Origin: Leifsonia sp. Root4
GTDB lineage: Bacteria; Actinomycetota; Actinomycetes; Actinomycetales; Microbacteriaceae
Direction: 5' to 3'
Length of the DNA: 64,000 nucleotides
Assembly: GCF_001425085.1 (NCBI RefSeq)
Contig: NZ_LMDN01000001.1
Coordinates: forward strand, 881,100-945,099
The notes under the pieces are model-generated. The model had not been told where the DNA came from and did not search any database. It saw nothing but the letters and a program-made list of their open reading frames with translations. How positions within the stretch are numbered: position 1 is the first letter of the stretch; each line of letters opens with the position of its first letter. Below, one piece after another: positions 17,515-26,402 of this stretch. A program made the position numbers and the translations under genes.

Positions 17515-19677
17515 CTAGCGGTCGGAGTTCCTCTCGGGGGCTCCAGCGACTGCGTTGTGGTACACGGACGTCGCGTGATCCGCCGCCTGGGGCAGTAGAC
17601 CGATCGGCACTGGTCGCGAGAAAAAGAACCCCTGCAGGGAGTCGCATCCAAGCGCGATGAGGTAGCGCGCCTGGCGCGCGGTCTCCACCCCCTCCGCGGT
17701 GACATGCAACCCCAAGTTGTGGGCGAGGCCGATCATCGAGTTCAGGATAGGAAAGTCCTCTTTGCCGGTGCGGATACCCGTGACGAAGGTACGGTCCAGC
17801 TTGATGATGTCGACAGGGATATTCTGAAGTCGCCCGAGCGAGGAATAGCCGGTGCCGAAGTCGTCGAGGGACACACGAATTCCGTGGTCGCGTAGTCCTT
17901 TGAGCTGCTTGACCGCTCGGACCTCTGAGTCCATGAATGCGCTCTCGGTCACCTCGAAGATCAGGTGGTGGGGATCGATGCCGAAGTCGTCGAGGGTGCG
18001 AAGGACTGCGCTCGCGAATCCGTCTTCTCGCAGTTGTACGACGGAGACGTTGACGGCGGCCGAGTGCGAGTCGTCTGCGCTAAGCCATGCCCCCAGTTGA
18101 ACGCAGGATTGGGTGAGCACTTCTAGCCCGATGGCGTTGATCAGGCCGCTGCCTTCCGCTATCGCGATGAAATCGAGCGGGGGTATCAGGCCGTCTGGTC
18201 TGTTCCACCGAACGAGCGACTCAACCTGCGAAGCCTGGCCCTCCCCGACCATCACTATCGGTTGGTAATGAACGACTAATTCGTTGCGTTCAATCGCCTC
18301 GTGCAGTCCCGACTCGACGTTGTTGCGTTTGAGCAATGCGGTCATCATCTCCGGCCGGAACCTCAGATAGCGGTTCTTGCCCGCAGCCTTGGCCACATAC
18401 ATGGCAATGTCTGCCCGGCGAAGGAGGTCGGACGCCTGAAGAGACTCGCCGCCGCTCGTAGCCAGTCCCAGGCTGACACTCGGGTGGACCTCGTGACCGT
18501 CCAGCAGAACTGGGGAGTTGAGGGCGTTCACCACGCGGTCTGCCACAACCTCAGCATCCTCCGGCTCCACAAGGAGAATCACGAACTCGTCCCCGCCTAT
18601 TCGGGCAACAGTGTCGGAGGAGCCCACGCATTCTCGCAGTCTCCGCGCAGCCTCAATCAGCATCTTGTCGCCGGCCTGGTGGCCGAGGATGTCGTTGACC
18701 TCTTTGAAATCATCCAGATCGAGCAGCAGAACGCTGATCGATCCCGCCTCGGCGAGGTTCAACGCCTCCTCGAGTCGCTCATGGAACAAGGCCCGATTGG
18801 CCAGCCCGGTGAGGGAGTCCGAGTATGCGAGCTGTTTCAGCTGTGCGGCCTGCTGTGCCAACTCAGCAAGGGCCTCCTGAATCTGCTTCTGAGCGGCGCT
18901 CTGAGCCGTGATATCGCGGAAGCTCCACACTCGGCCAATGACTTCGTCGGCGATTCGTTGAGGCCGTGAGTACCGCTCGAAGGTTCGGCCGTCCCGAAAC
19001 TCGAGAACATCGAGACTCTCTGCCTCGGGCTGTGCATAGAGCTCAAGCACCTTCTCGACAAAGATGCTCGGATCGACGAGCTGCTCTACTACGAAGCCCA
19101 AGAGTTTCTCGTCGTCGTGCGCGGAGATGAGCCCCGCCGGGATGCCCCACATCTTGGAGAACTGTTCATTGGAACCCGCGATTTTTCCGTCGGCCGACAC
19201 CACGAGAAGTCCGTCAGCCGTTGACTCAAGCGTTGCGCGAACCAGCGAGAGGGCATTCCGTAACTCGTCCTCATGCTCGCGGCGTTCGGTAGCATCTCGG
19301 ATCGAGGCGACGACCACGTCACCGACGGCGGTGCTCACCTGCGCGAGCGCCATATCGGCGGGAAACTCTCGCCCGTCTTTGCGGAGCCCGTATAGGCTCG
19401 TGCTCGCCCTCAAACGTGCTACGTTTCCCTCGATTCCGACGCGGACCGGGGAATCTTCTCTCGCCTGCCGAAACCGCTCCGGAAGCAGCACCTCGTAATG
19501 CTGTCCGAACAACTCGCCGGGCTCGTAACCGAACAACCGCTCCGTCTCACCATTGAGGAACGCAAGGAGCCCATCATCTCGAACGACAACCAGTGCATCG
19601 GGAGCGTTGTCCGCCACGACGCCCCGGAAAAACACCTCCGGAGCATCAAACGACACACTCTGGACCATTGCTGCCAC
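17515..19677 (-). CDS. PAS-PAS-GGDEF-EAL cyclic-di-GMP enzyme
   Basis: This 720-residue cytosolic protein has no membrane segment. An N-terminal PAS domain (about residues 15-130) and a second PAS domain (about 150-265) are followed by a coiled linker (QIQEALAELAQQAAQL). A diguanylate cyclase domain follows with intact RIGGDEF, then a phosphodiesterase domain. In the phosphodiesterase part the signature is ESL instead of EAL, with FEVTES, DDFGTGYSSL, KLDRTFV and EGVE intact, so activity is plausible. The position of the usual inhibitory RxxD site, five residues before GGDEF, reads GSSD, so product feedback is probably lost. It stands alone, so its signal is unknown. Confidence 0.93.
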   Translation of the reverse strand: MAAMVQSVSFDAPEVFFRGVVADNAPDALVVVRDDGLLAFLNGETERLFGYEPGELFGQHYEVLLPERFRQAREDSPVRVGIEGNVARLRASTSLYGLRKDGREFPADMALAQVSTAVGDVVVASIRDATERREHEDELRNALSLVRATLESTADGLLVVSADGKIAGSNEQFSKMWGIPAGLISAHDDEKLLGFVVEQLVDPSIFVEKVLELYAQPEAESLDVLEFRDGRTFERYSRPQRIADEVIGRVWSFRDITAQSAAQKQIQEALAELAQQAAQLKQLAYSDSLTGLANRALFHERLEEALNLAEAGSISVLLLDLDDFKEVNDILGHQAGDKMLIEAARRLRECVGSSDTVARIGGDEFVILLVEPEDAEVVADRVVNALNSPVLLDGHEVHPSVSLGLATSGGESLQASDLLRRADIAMYVAKAAGKNRYLRFRPEMMTALLKRNNVESGLHEAIERNELVVHYQPIVMVGEGQASQVESLVRWNRPDGLIPPLDFIAIAEGSGLINAIGLEVLTQSCVQLGAWLSADDSHSAAVNVSVVQLREDGFASAVLRTLDDFGIDPHHLIFEVTESAFMDSEVRAVKQLKGLRDHGIRVSLDDFGTGYSSLGRLQNIPVDIIKLDRTFVTGIRTGKEDFPILNSMIGLAHNLGLHVTAEGVETARQARYLIALGCDSLQGFFFSRPVPIGLLPQAADHATSVYHNAVAGAPERNSDR

Positions 19678-19884
19678 CCCCCTCGGACAGTCTCTTGCGG
19701 TCAGTGTACGCGCCAGACGCCTTGCTCACGGAAGAAGATCTCAGGTAACACGCCAGGGCACGGACGCGGCGAGCAGGTCTCGGTTTCGGGCACCGGTAGT
19801 GGTCGGTTCCTGGCAGCGTCCGCGCCCGCCGGGGTCCGCCGAGCACACGATCGACCCAGACAAGAACTACCAACCAAGAAATGA

Positions 19885-19914
19885 AGAAAGCCCCTCCCGA
19901 AGGAGAGGCTTTCT
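19885..19914. terminator. Terminator-like hairpin
   Basis: AGAAAGCC-CCTCC pairs with GGAG-A-GGCTTTCT over the tetraloop CGAA, with A- and T-rich ends on both sides. No gene ends nearby on the plus strand, and the gene on the minus strand starts 200 bases away. It may be left over from a lost gene. Confidence 0.55.
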
Positions 19915-19923
19915 GTCATCAAC

Positions 19924-19956
19924 GTCTCGACACATCTGTATTCGATGTCTCGACAC
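19924..19956. repeat. Two direct copies of GTCTCGACAC
   Basis: GTCTCGACAC occurs at 19924-19933 and 19947-19956, 23 bp apart. Similar sequences occur near the ends of some actinobacterial transposons, so these could be the remnant of an insertion-sequence end, but there is no transposase gene. Confidence 0.4.
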
Positions 19957-20232
19957 GTCACAATGGCGGGCCGCTCTAAGAACTCGAAAGCCCTAGGCAG
20001 GAGTAGGGCACCGGCCGCCAGGCTTCCTGAAGATCCCCCGCATGCCGGAAAATAATCCCTTCAGAAGGCTGGTACAGCCAATCGGAGAAATTCGGTCTGC
20101 TTCAACCCTGAGCTGACGGCCACATGCGCTCCTCGTGCCTGCCGGGCCAGGTGGCAGATTTGCGCCGCTACGCTTTCCGACTGGCCGTCTGTGCTCTTGG
20201 CATGCACTCTGTCAAGTCGGTACGGTTTGCTG

Positions 20233-21534
20233 ATGCCCGACTCGCCAACTGATTGCCCGTGTGCGGATGCTCATCGCCGGTTGATGGATCTGCACGAAGA
20301 CATTCACCGCGCAGTTGAGTCATACGTCGATCCGTATGAGTTTCGCAGGTGGCTGAACTCGGCGATTCAAAATTCAAGAGGCGTCACCTTCCTCCTGCAG
20401 AAGCAAAAGTCTAAGTGGGACGATTTCAATACCTGGTACGGGGAATGGCAAGATGCCGCGAGGAAAAACTCAGTCCTCACGTGGGGAGTTACCGCTCGAA
20501 ACAGAGTGGTCAAGGAAGAGGACCTCCGAACGCTCAGCGAGGCGCGTATCAGCGTCTACCACGGTCAGCTCAAGCGCATCGAAGATGTCTTCGTAGTCCC
20601 GCCGGAGTACACAGTAGAGATGATCACCTCGGTATTCGCAGGCGCCGCGGCAAAATCTGGACGCAAGCGCAGGGGCATACTCCGAGTCCAGCGCCGATGG
20701 GTCGATGACCAGCTTCCGGACTACGAGTTGGTTTCGGCGTTAAGGGAGATGTACAGGGCCGTAGCGGAAGTCGTCCGGAGCGCCCATCTAGCGACCGGCG
20801 TTGAAGAGTGCGAGCTGCCGCCTTTCAGCCGAGCTTGCATTAGTTCTGAGATCAAGTCCGGACTCCCCTGCCTCCCCATTGGGGACCCAATGCCCAGCAT
20901 GTTGTTGGACTTAGAGACTGGGGAATCAACCAGCTTCAAGTACATGAGGATTGAGCGTGACGACGATCTAGCCAGGGTTGGCTTGGGCCGATACGGCACG
21001 CCTCCAAAGTTCACGACCGATCCAATTGATCACGCACACGCAAGGCTCGAACTCTCGAAACAATTCCTTGAGGCAGACGGCTACGCGGGTCCGATGCTCG
21101 CCCTCATCAAAGGGACCGCAATGCGAATGTATGGTCTCTCCTTCGACGATGAAGAGCAACGCGAGTTGAAGGTGGCCGCGACAGTTGATGGAGCGGGGGC
21201 CTGGCCGTTTGACGGAGCCGTGTACTCATCAGAAACTTGGATTGCGTTCCCGGGTGGGCGTGGCGTCGCGGTTGGGGTGAGTCCGGAGGAACTTCTGGAA
21301 AGCAACTCTGAGTTCTTCGGACCTGACACCAAGGGAGACCGGGACGAGGCGCTGATCGTGATCGCCTTGACTGCCGAAGGGCGGTCGCGGTGTCTAATTC
21401 AGCCGTTCGGAAGGACGGACGGTGGCATCGTCTACGGAGAGCTCATCGATGACTACTCGGGTTCAATGATCCCCTCATTCTTGAGCCCCATCTGGCGCAC
21501 GTGGCCCCGACAGTCAGCACCTTCGCCTGGCTAG
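20233..21534 (+). CDS. Hypothetical protein, 433 residues
   Basis: I do not recognise the family. The protein is soluble, without signal peptide or membrane helix. The N-terminal third is helical and charged and has a small cysteine pair near its start (DCPCADAHRRL). The middle holds WVDDQLPDYELVSALREMY. The last third has beta-type sequence such as WPFDGAVYSSETWIAFPGGRGVAVG. I chose ATG 20233; GTG 20191 upstream and ATG 20284 downstream are alternatives and none has a good ribosome site. It is the first gene of the accessory region. Confidence 0.72.
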   Translation: MPDSPTDCPCADAHRRLMDLHEDIHRAVESYVDPYEFRRWLNSAIQNSRGVTFLLQKQKSKWDDFNTWYGEWQDAARKNSVLTWGVTARNRVVKEEDLRTLSEARISVYHGQLKRIEDVFVVPPEYTVEMITSVFAGAAAKSGRKRRGILRVQRRWVDDQLPDYELVSALREMYRAVAEVVRSAHLATGVEECELPPFSRACISSEIKSGLPCLPIGDPMPSMLLDLETGESTSFKYMRIERDDDLARVGLGRYGTPPKFTTDPIDHAHARLELSKQFLEADGYAGPMLALIKGTAMRMYGLSFDDEEQRELKVAATVDGAGAWPFDGAVYSSETWIAFPGGRGVAVGVSPEELLESNSEFFGPDTKGDRDEALIVIALTAEGRSRCLIQPFGRTDGGIVYGELIDDYSGSMIPSFLSPIWRTWPRQSAPSPG

Positions 21535-21691
21535 AGTCCGCCCTCGCTTGCGACAATTCCAATTCGGAGGATGCGGCGCCCGCGCAGATCCCCGATGATT
21601 CGAGCCGATGCACACTCGCGCCTATTAGTGCGCTATTCACATCGGTCGCGGTCAATGCGCTGCACGGTCGCTCCCATGAGAGGATGCGCAC

Positions 21692-22759
21692 ATGGCGGGG
21701 ATCGAGAGCACGAAGAAGTTGCATCATTACGTCCCTCAGGCGTACTTGCGCGGCTTCGCTAACGCCAAAGACCGGGTCACCGCGATTCGGTTGCCGGGAT
21801 CCAGCGAACCGTTCACTACGTCCGTGCGAAACGTTGCCGCTCAAACCCACTTTCACCGTGTGGAAGGTTTGGAACGGCCGGATGAGTTTGAGGATGTGCT
21901 TGCAGTCACCGAGGGCGAAGCGCAGAGCGTTATCCGAAAGCTTGAGCAGCACAATCCATTTCCCTTGCCTGAGGGCGACCGCTGGACGCTGGCATACTTC
22001 ATCGCGCTTCAAGCCGTACGCGGACCGGATACGCGACGCACCGCCGAACAGATCCAAGCCAAGATGATCCGCCTCGAAGTCGGTGCCGGCGGTCGCAACA
22101 ACGTCAAAGCATGGATCAAGAAGAACTTCGGCTTCGACGCAACGGACGCGCAAGCGGAGAGAATCTGGGTGGAAGCGACCCACCCAGATGGCCCTCCCAT
22201 CACGTTTTCGAATCTCGCTCACATCCAACACATGGTCGAAGCAGCAGCACAGCTCGTGCCATACATCGCTGGTCGGCCCTGGTCGCTCACTCGCTTTCGG
22301 CGTCGATCATTGATCACTTCGGACGCCCCTGTGGCGCTGATCGGAAATCCCGAAGTCGAACCTTGGGAGGGAGTGGGCTTCGGCACGGCCTGGGGCATCG
22401 CCTTCCCGCTCACCCGCAAGCTTGGCCTCCTCATGAGCGACCCCACTGTCATAGCGGACGCGTTTGCACCGGACAGCCCGCGCCACCAGGAGATCGCCAA
22501 GTCGATCCGAGAGGGAAAAATGGACCGTGTTCAGCAGGGCACAACAAGCCTCGAGAGACTCTTCAACGATCACGTCGCGGCGAGTGCACGCGAGTGGATC
22601 TACCGACACCCGGACGACGCAAGCTACGTGCCGTCGGACCTCCATGATCCGACGCTCATCAACATTGAGATGCGCGGCGCGAGCGACATCGCGTTCGATG
22701 GGACCCCGTGGTTCGAAAGATCCAGTGAGATGACTCCTGCCGTCGCGACGCAGCTGTAG
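21692..22759 (+). CDS. DUF4238 domain protein
   Basis: This 355-residue soluble protein carries the DUF4238 start signature HHYVPQAYLRGFAN near residue 11 and the later family segment RRRSLITSDAPVALIGNP around residue 207. DUF4238 proteins are widespread in accessory regions of bacterial genomes; their biochemical role is not established. The ATG has only a weak ribosome site (GAGAGGA at 14 bases). The gap to the upstream orphan gene is 157 bases, so it may have its own promoter. Its neighbourhood with other orphan genes is consistent with a stress or defence role, but this is not shown. Confidence 0.85.
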   Translation: MAGIESTKKLHHYVPQAYLRGFANAKDRVTAIRLPGSSEPFTTSVRNVAAQTHFHRVEGLERPDEFEDVLAVTEGEAQSVIRKLEQHNPFPLPEGDRWTLAYFIALQAVRGPDTRRTAEQIQAKMIRLEVGAGGRNNVKAWIKKNFGFDATDAQAERIWVEATHPDGPPITFSNLAHIQHMVEAAAQLVPYIAGRPWSLTRFRRRSLITSDAPVALIGNPEVEPWEGVGFGTAWGIAFPLTRKLGLLMSDPTVIADAFAPDSPRHQEIAKSIREGKMDRVQQGTTSLERLFNDHVAASAREWIYRHPDDASYVPSDLHDPTLINIEMRGASDIAFDGTPWFERSSEMTPAVATQL

Positions 22760-22935
22760 CTCGCGGTACGAGACGCACTGGATCGTCCCTCAGCACGCGA
22801 CTGAACGACCTTGCTCGATCCACTCCGGTCGTGTAATACATTAACCACCGGATTTCGCTTGGGGTACCACCCGGTTCCTGCGGCCAGCGTCGGCCGACGC
22901 CCTCGACATCCCGGCAGCGAGAGGAGACCTCCACA

Positions 22936-23244
22936 ATGAACGCTCCCGAAACCCTCACCACCCTCACCCTCGACACGCCTGGCACCTGGCTCGTCCACAC
23001 CGCCAGCGGCTCGTCCTACATCTTCGATCTCGACCACAAAACAGTCGAAAGGCGCCGCGCACCCGACGCGCCACGGACCGTCAACGATCGCGTACGCCCG
23101 CTCCACGAGATCCGGCACTGTTCGGTCGGCCAACAGGGGTACTGGACGATGCAAGAAGACGGGATTGCGGCGGACGCGTACTGGGCGATGAGTTCGATGA
23201 TCGTGCGGATCGAGCGCGTGGACCTGGAAGTCTGGGATCAGTAG
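22936..23244 (+). CDS. Small hypothetical protein, 102 residues
   Basis: I do not recognise a family. The protein is soluble and probably mostly beta (TPGTWLVHTASGSSYIFDLDHKTVERR). A good GAGGAGA site lies upstream of ATG 22936. The sequence pattern (value-with-formatting, W and Y rich) resembles small single-domain orphans often seen in actinobacterial islands. It is separated from the genes on both sides by more than 170 bases, so it is probably monocistronic. Confidence 0.7.
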   Translation: MNAPETLTTLTLDTPGTWLVHTASGSSYIFDLDHKTVERRRAPDAPRTVNDRVRPLHEIRHCSVGQQGYWTMQEDGIAADAYWAMSSMIVRIERVDLEVWDQ

Positions 23245-23555
23245 CCGGCGGAGGGGGCACGACGGCCCGTCGTCTCCGCCCGGGCCACTCGAGAGCGCGC
23301 TTCGCAACTGGCATCAAGCAAATGGCCCCACCGTCCCAACGCTCTCGCTCGAGTGCCAACCGCCGTGGCCCTGCGTTGCCCCGACCGGGTTCAATCTATG
23401 AGGAGCTCAGGCGGCCCCGCAGCGCCATGACCCCCAAAAAAGGGCGTGCGTCCGGTTTCTTTTCCTGAAAGGATTGGCCGCGCGTCTGTGTCGGCGCAAT
23501 CAACGATGCCGCCCTCTGCCCGCCTGGGCACGAACGCCTCACCCGAAAGGCGAAA
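23245..23555. other. Intergenic stretch before the kinase gene
   Basis: About 310 bases with no gene I can support. A run ACCCCCAAAAAAGGG occurs near 23430 but does not form a convincing terminator. The GAAAGG site at its end belongs to the kinase gene. Confidence 0.4.
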
Positions 23556-24398
23556 GTGACGACCACTGTTCTCGGAGAATCTGTACGGAAGGCCCTCGGC
23601 GCCCTGAGCGTCGCCTATCTCGGTTCAGGAACGTTCGGAGAAACGTGGAGAGCAGATTTCGTCGATGATTCAGGGCGATCGAGCACTTTCGCTGTCAAGC
23701 TCCTTCGTCCGGAGATGCACCGGGCACATTTGGTCGAACGCGAGATCGGTGGGCTTCGCTCCTTTGACAACAAGGGCGTTGTGAAGCTTTTCGATGTACG
23801 CGACGTAGATGTAGACGGGCGAACACAAACTGCTTTGTTCTGCGAGTACATCGATGGCGGTGACGTGGGCCAGAACTGCCGCACCAATCAGCCAACTCAA
23901 GAACAGGTTCTCGCGTTTGCCACAGCACTCCTCGATGCTGTCCACGTTGTGCACAAGTCAGAGCGGGTTCATCGCGATCTGAAACTCGAGAACATCATCC
24001 TGCGCGATTCCCAGTGGGAGGCTCCGGTCCTCATCGACTTTGGACTCTCGAAGAGCGCTACAGATTCCACCTTGACTGCATATCCGAGCCGCATCGGTTC
24101 ATTGTTCTTTATGTCGCCGGAGCAGCTCGCTGGGGAGCGCGCTCGAAAAGCCTCTGACCTTTGGGCCTGCGGCGTCGTTTTGTACATCGTGTTGACAAGG
24201 CGACACCCGTACCTAGACGACGTCCGCGGTCTGAGCGAAGACGATGTCGCTGACGCCATCGCTGGGCCGCCACGGCCGCTGCCTACCGACACACTTGCCC
24301 CACTGGCTGACATCATCATGCGGCTGCTGAGCGAAGAACCCTATGAACGAGGCAGCGCCCGGCGGGCTCTGAAAGACCTACGGAAGGCCATGAAATGA
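23556..24398 (+). CDS. Hanks-type serine/threonine protein kinase (soluble, kinase domain only)
   Basis: This 280-residue cytosolic protein is a complete kinase domain without the membrane helix or PASTA repeats of PknB-type kinases. Key motifs are intact: glycine loop GSGTFGETW (residues 23-31), ATP-binding Lys 48 in AVKLL, catalytic HRDLKLEN (139-146), DFG (161-163) and SPE in place of APE. GTG 23556 follows GAAAGG by 5 bases. Its last codons overlap the start of the next gene as ATGA, so kinase and partner are made together. The presence of a coupled, unknown partner suggests a dedicated substrate or a toxin-like effector, but this is inference. Confidence 0.9.
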   Translation: MTTTVLGESVRKALGALSVAYLGSGTFGETWRADFVDDSGRSSTFAVKLLRPEMHRAHLVEREIGGLRSFDNKGVVKLFDVRDVDVDGRTQTALFCEYIDGGDVGQNCRTNQPTQEQVLAFATALLDAVHVVHKSERVHRDLKLENIILRDSQWEAPVLIDFGLSKSATDSTLTAYPSRIGSLFFMSPEQLAGERARKASDLWACGVVLYIVLTRRHPYLDDVRGLSEDDVADAIAGPPRPLPTDTLAPLADIIMRLLSEEPYERGSARRALKDLRKAMK

Positions 24399-25603
24399 CC
24401 AACACCGCACGGCCGAAGGGCGCTTCGCTTAAGCGCATGCTCGCAGGCAAGGCCCCGGTCTTCATAGTCCAGCGCGGCGCCCAGTTTCAGGATCGACTCC
24501 CGGAAGTCTTCGACAGCCTCGCAGAAACGAATGGGCGCAAGCTTGGGCTTGGGACCGTTGCGCGGATGCAATCAAGGATGACCCCCGCTCGAACTCTCGA
24601 CTATCTCGATCGCCTCGATAACGTTCCGCTGAAGCTCGTCGACCCAGAATTCCATCGCCGGCCAGAGTCCGGGTGGGAGGGCGCTGCACCGGCGAACCCC
24701 GCGAAAAGCGCGAACCCCTGGGCGATCTACGACGACATTCCAAAGAAGCCAGACCGCGCTTGGGTCGGGCGCTCAATTCAAGCCCAGTATCAATTTGGCG
24801 CCACCGTCGCGTTGTCGGCATCGGGTTGGGTCGACACAACGAAAGCGAATGTTTCACTAGCAAATGCAATGGCATTCGTCGCGGAATCGCGCGCGGTCCT
24901 CGGGCACCACCCGATGTTCGTCAACCTCACGATGGACTATCGCTGGTTGGTCGACAAAGAACTCCGTGGGATGCTTCTCCAGGAGATCACGGAGAGCTCC
25001 GAGAAGCTCTGGTATCTACGCTTTTGGTGGCCTATCGTCACCTACCGCTACGGCCAATTGCTCGACGAGGACGTGTTGCGCGGGTACCGGATCTTGACCC
25101 GGACGGCAGCAGTTGAAGGAAAACAGCTCATTCTCCCCAACTCAGGGCTCACTGGTTGGGTGATGAGCGCGCTCGGCGCCGCTGGCTTCTCCACCGGAAC
25201 GTCCTGGCCTGATCAAGCGTTTGCCCGTCAACGCCCTATGGGCGGACGAAAAGGGCAAAAACCGCCGCCCCATACTCCCCGCTTCTTCGACCGGCACATT
25301 CTTCACACGTTGGACTACACAATGGAACAGCGTCTCGCCGTCATCGACGGACACAAACCCTTTGAGACGCCGTTCTCTCGAGCGATCGCAGAGGACGAGC
25401 ACAACAAGGAGCTGGCAGGGCTTCACTACCTGACGTCTGTGGGGAATCTGCAGGCAAACCTTTCCAGCAGCAACCCGACGATCACCGCCACGAAAGCGCT
25501 TCGCCAAGCGGAACGGTTTCTTGCGGGCGTCGACGATCTGGACCAACCCACAGGGGGAAACAGCCCGCTGCACCTGGGTGGGTGGGGCAGGCTACTTAAC
25601 TAG
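24395..25603 (+). CDS. Hypothetical protein coupled to the kinase, 402 residues
   Basis: I do not recognise the family. The protein is soluble and its pattern of alternating strands and helices suggests an alpha/beta barrel-like fold: VFIVQRGAQF near the N terminus, HPMFVNLTMDYRW in the middle, KLWYLRFWWPIVTYRYGQLLDEDVLRGYRIL, then QLILPNSGLTGWVMSALGAAGF (named here only by short pieces). The C-terminal quarter is helical. Its ATG overlaps the kinase stop as ATGA, and its end overlaps the end of the convergent nuclease-like gene by 8 bases. It could be the kinase substrate or an enzymatic partner. Confidence 0.8.
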   Translation: MTNTARPKGASLKRMLAGKAPVFIVQRGAQFQDRLPEVFDSLAETNGRKLGLGTVARMQSRMTPARTLDYLDRLDNVPLKLVDPEFHRRPESGWEGAAPANPAKSANPWAIYDDIPKKPDRAWVGRSIQAQYQFGATVALSASGWVDTTKANVSLANAMAFVAESRAVLGHHPMFVNLTMDYRWLVDKELRGMLLQEITESSEKLWYLRFWWPIVTYRYGQLLDEDVLRGYRILTRTAAVEGKQLILPNSGLTGWVMSALGAAGFSTGTSWPDQAFARQRPMGGRKGQKPPPHTPRFFDRHILHTLDYTMEQRLAVIDGHKPFETPFSRAIAEDEHNKELAGLHYLTSVGNLQANLSSSNPTITATKALRQAERFLAGVDDLDQPTGGNSPLHLGGWGRLLN

Positions 25604-26402
25604 CTGATTGCTCGCGGTGTTCGGGTGGGTACCATCCGAACACCGGCGCGACTTGGCCTGCACGTTCCCCGCGCAGGTGAAGCTCGAGGCTGCGCTCGGC
25701 AACAAGCATGCGTCCGACCGCCGTGTCCACGGAACGCAGGATCCGCTGTGGACGAACCGCAACTCGATGACGGTTCGTTGCCGCGTCAACAACGATCACT
25801 CCGATCCCACGTTGCGCGATACCATCAAGGCGCTCGAGGGCAACTCGGGAGTGCGCAGAATCTAGCGCAATGTAGGCGGCGTCTGCGGAAAGCTGTTGGT
25901 GTCGGGCCTGGTTGAACGCGCGCAGCCAGTCGCGTAGTTTCGCTTCAACCGTAACCACCCTGCGTCCAACGGGTCGTGCCTCCGGCCGCAGTCGTAGTCT
26001 CTCGCCTCCCCCGTCGAGCCATCCAAGATCGAGCAGAAGAGGCACTACTGCGCGTCGGACATAGTCTTTTGTCATACCGATGCGGGCGGCGAGCTCGGTG
26101 ATTGTCATTGTCTTGGTGCGGAGCGCTATGACCGCACGAACCTCAACGTCGGTGCTCAGGCAACGCACGCCGGCCTCTAGGCGTTGCGCAACCCGGTCAC
26201 GGTCAAACCGCACCGCGCTGAGGTCTGGCACTCCGCGGGCTGCAGGAACTTCTCTGAACGTTTCGACGTCGGGGTCGTGGCGTTTGAAAACCGAGGCGGC
26301 GAATGTGGGCTCGAGCGCGTCGACCAAGTCGATCTCGTACCGGAATCGCTCTTTCACGGGTGCTTCAACGACGCTCACAACCACCCACCTCCGTTCAAGC
26401 AT
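25596..26402 (-). CDS. Winged-helix protein with PD-(D/E)XK nuclease-like core
   Basis: This 268-residue protein has a helix-turn-helix-like segment (TMTITELAARIGMTKDYVRRAV, named by its ends, around residues 98-119). Around it are the acidic pieces expected for a restriction-endonuclease-like fold: GVPDLSAVRF near residue 57 and VVTVEAKLRDWLRAFNQARHQQL near residue 149, which supply D and E-x-K. The rest fits (AYIALDSAHSRVAL, GIGVIVVDA). No exact family is recognised. It faces the kinase pair tail to tail with an 8-base overlap. A role as a DNA-cleaving partner is possible but unproven. Confidence 0.68.
   Translation of the reverse strand: MLERRWVVVSVVEAPVKERFRYEIDLVDALEPTFAASVFKRHDPDVETFREVPAARGVPDLSAVRFDRDRVAQRLEAGVRCLSTDVEVRAVIALRTKTMTITELAARIGMTKDYVRRAVVPLLLDLGWLDGGGERLRLRPEARPVGRRVVTVEAKLRDWLRAFNQARHQQLSADAAYIALDSAHSRVALERLDGIAQRGIGVIVVDAATNRHRVAVRPQRILRSVDTAVGRMLVAERSLELHLRGERAGQVAPVFGWYPPEHREQSAS

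Larger units (their letters stand above)
19678..20232. other. Intergenic stretch without a convincing gene
   Basis: About 550 bases lie between the cyclic-di-GMP gene and the first orphan gene of the accessory region. They hold a terminator-like hairpin at 19885-19914 and a pair of 10-bp direct repeats at 19924-19956. No open frame here has good codon use or a recognisable product. It may be one edge of the accessory block. Confidence 0.5.

Noticed and set aside
19678-20232. tRNA gene or attachment site at the left edge of the accessory block
   Set aside because: No cloverleaf-like sequence or matching duplicate was found, and no integrase gene is present.
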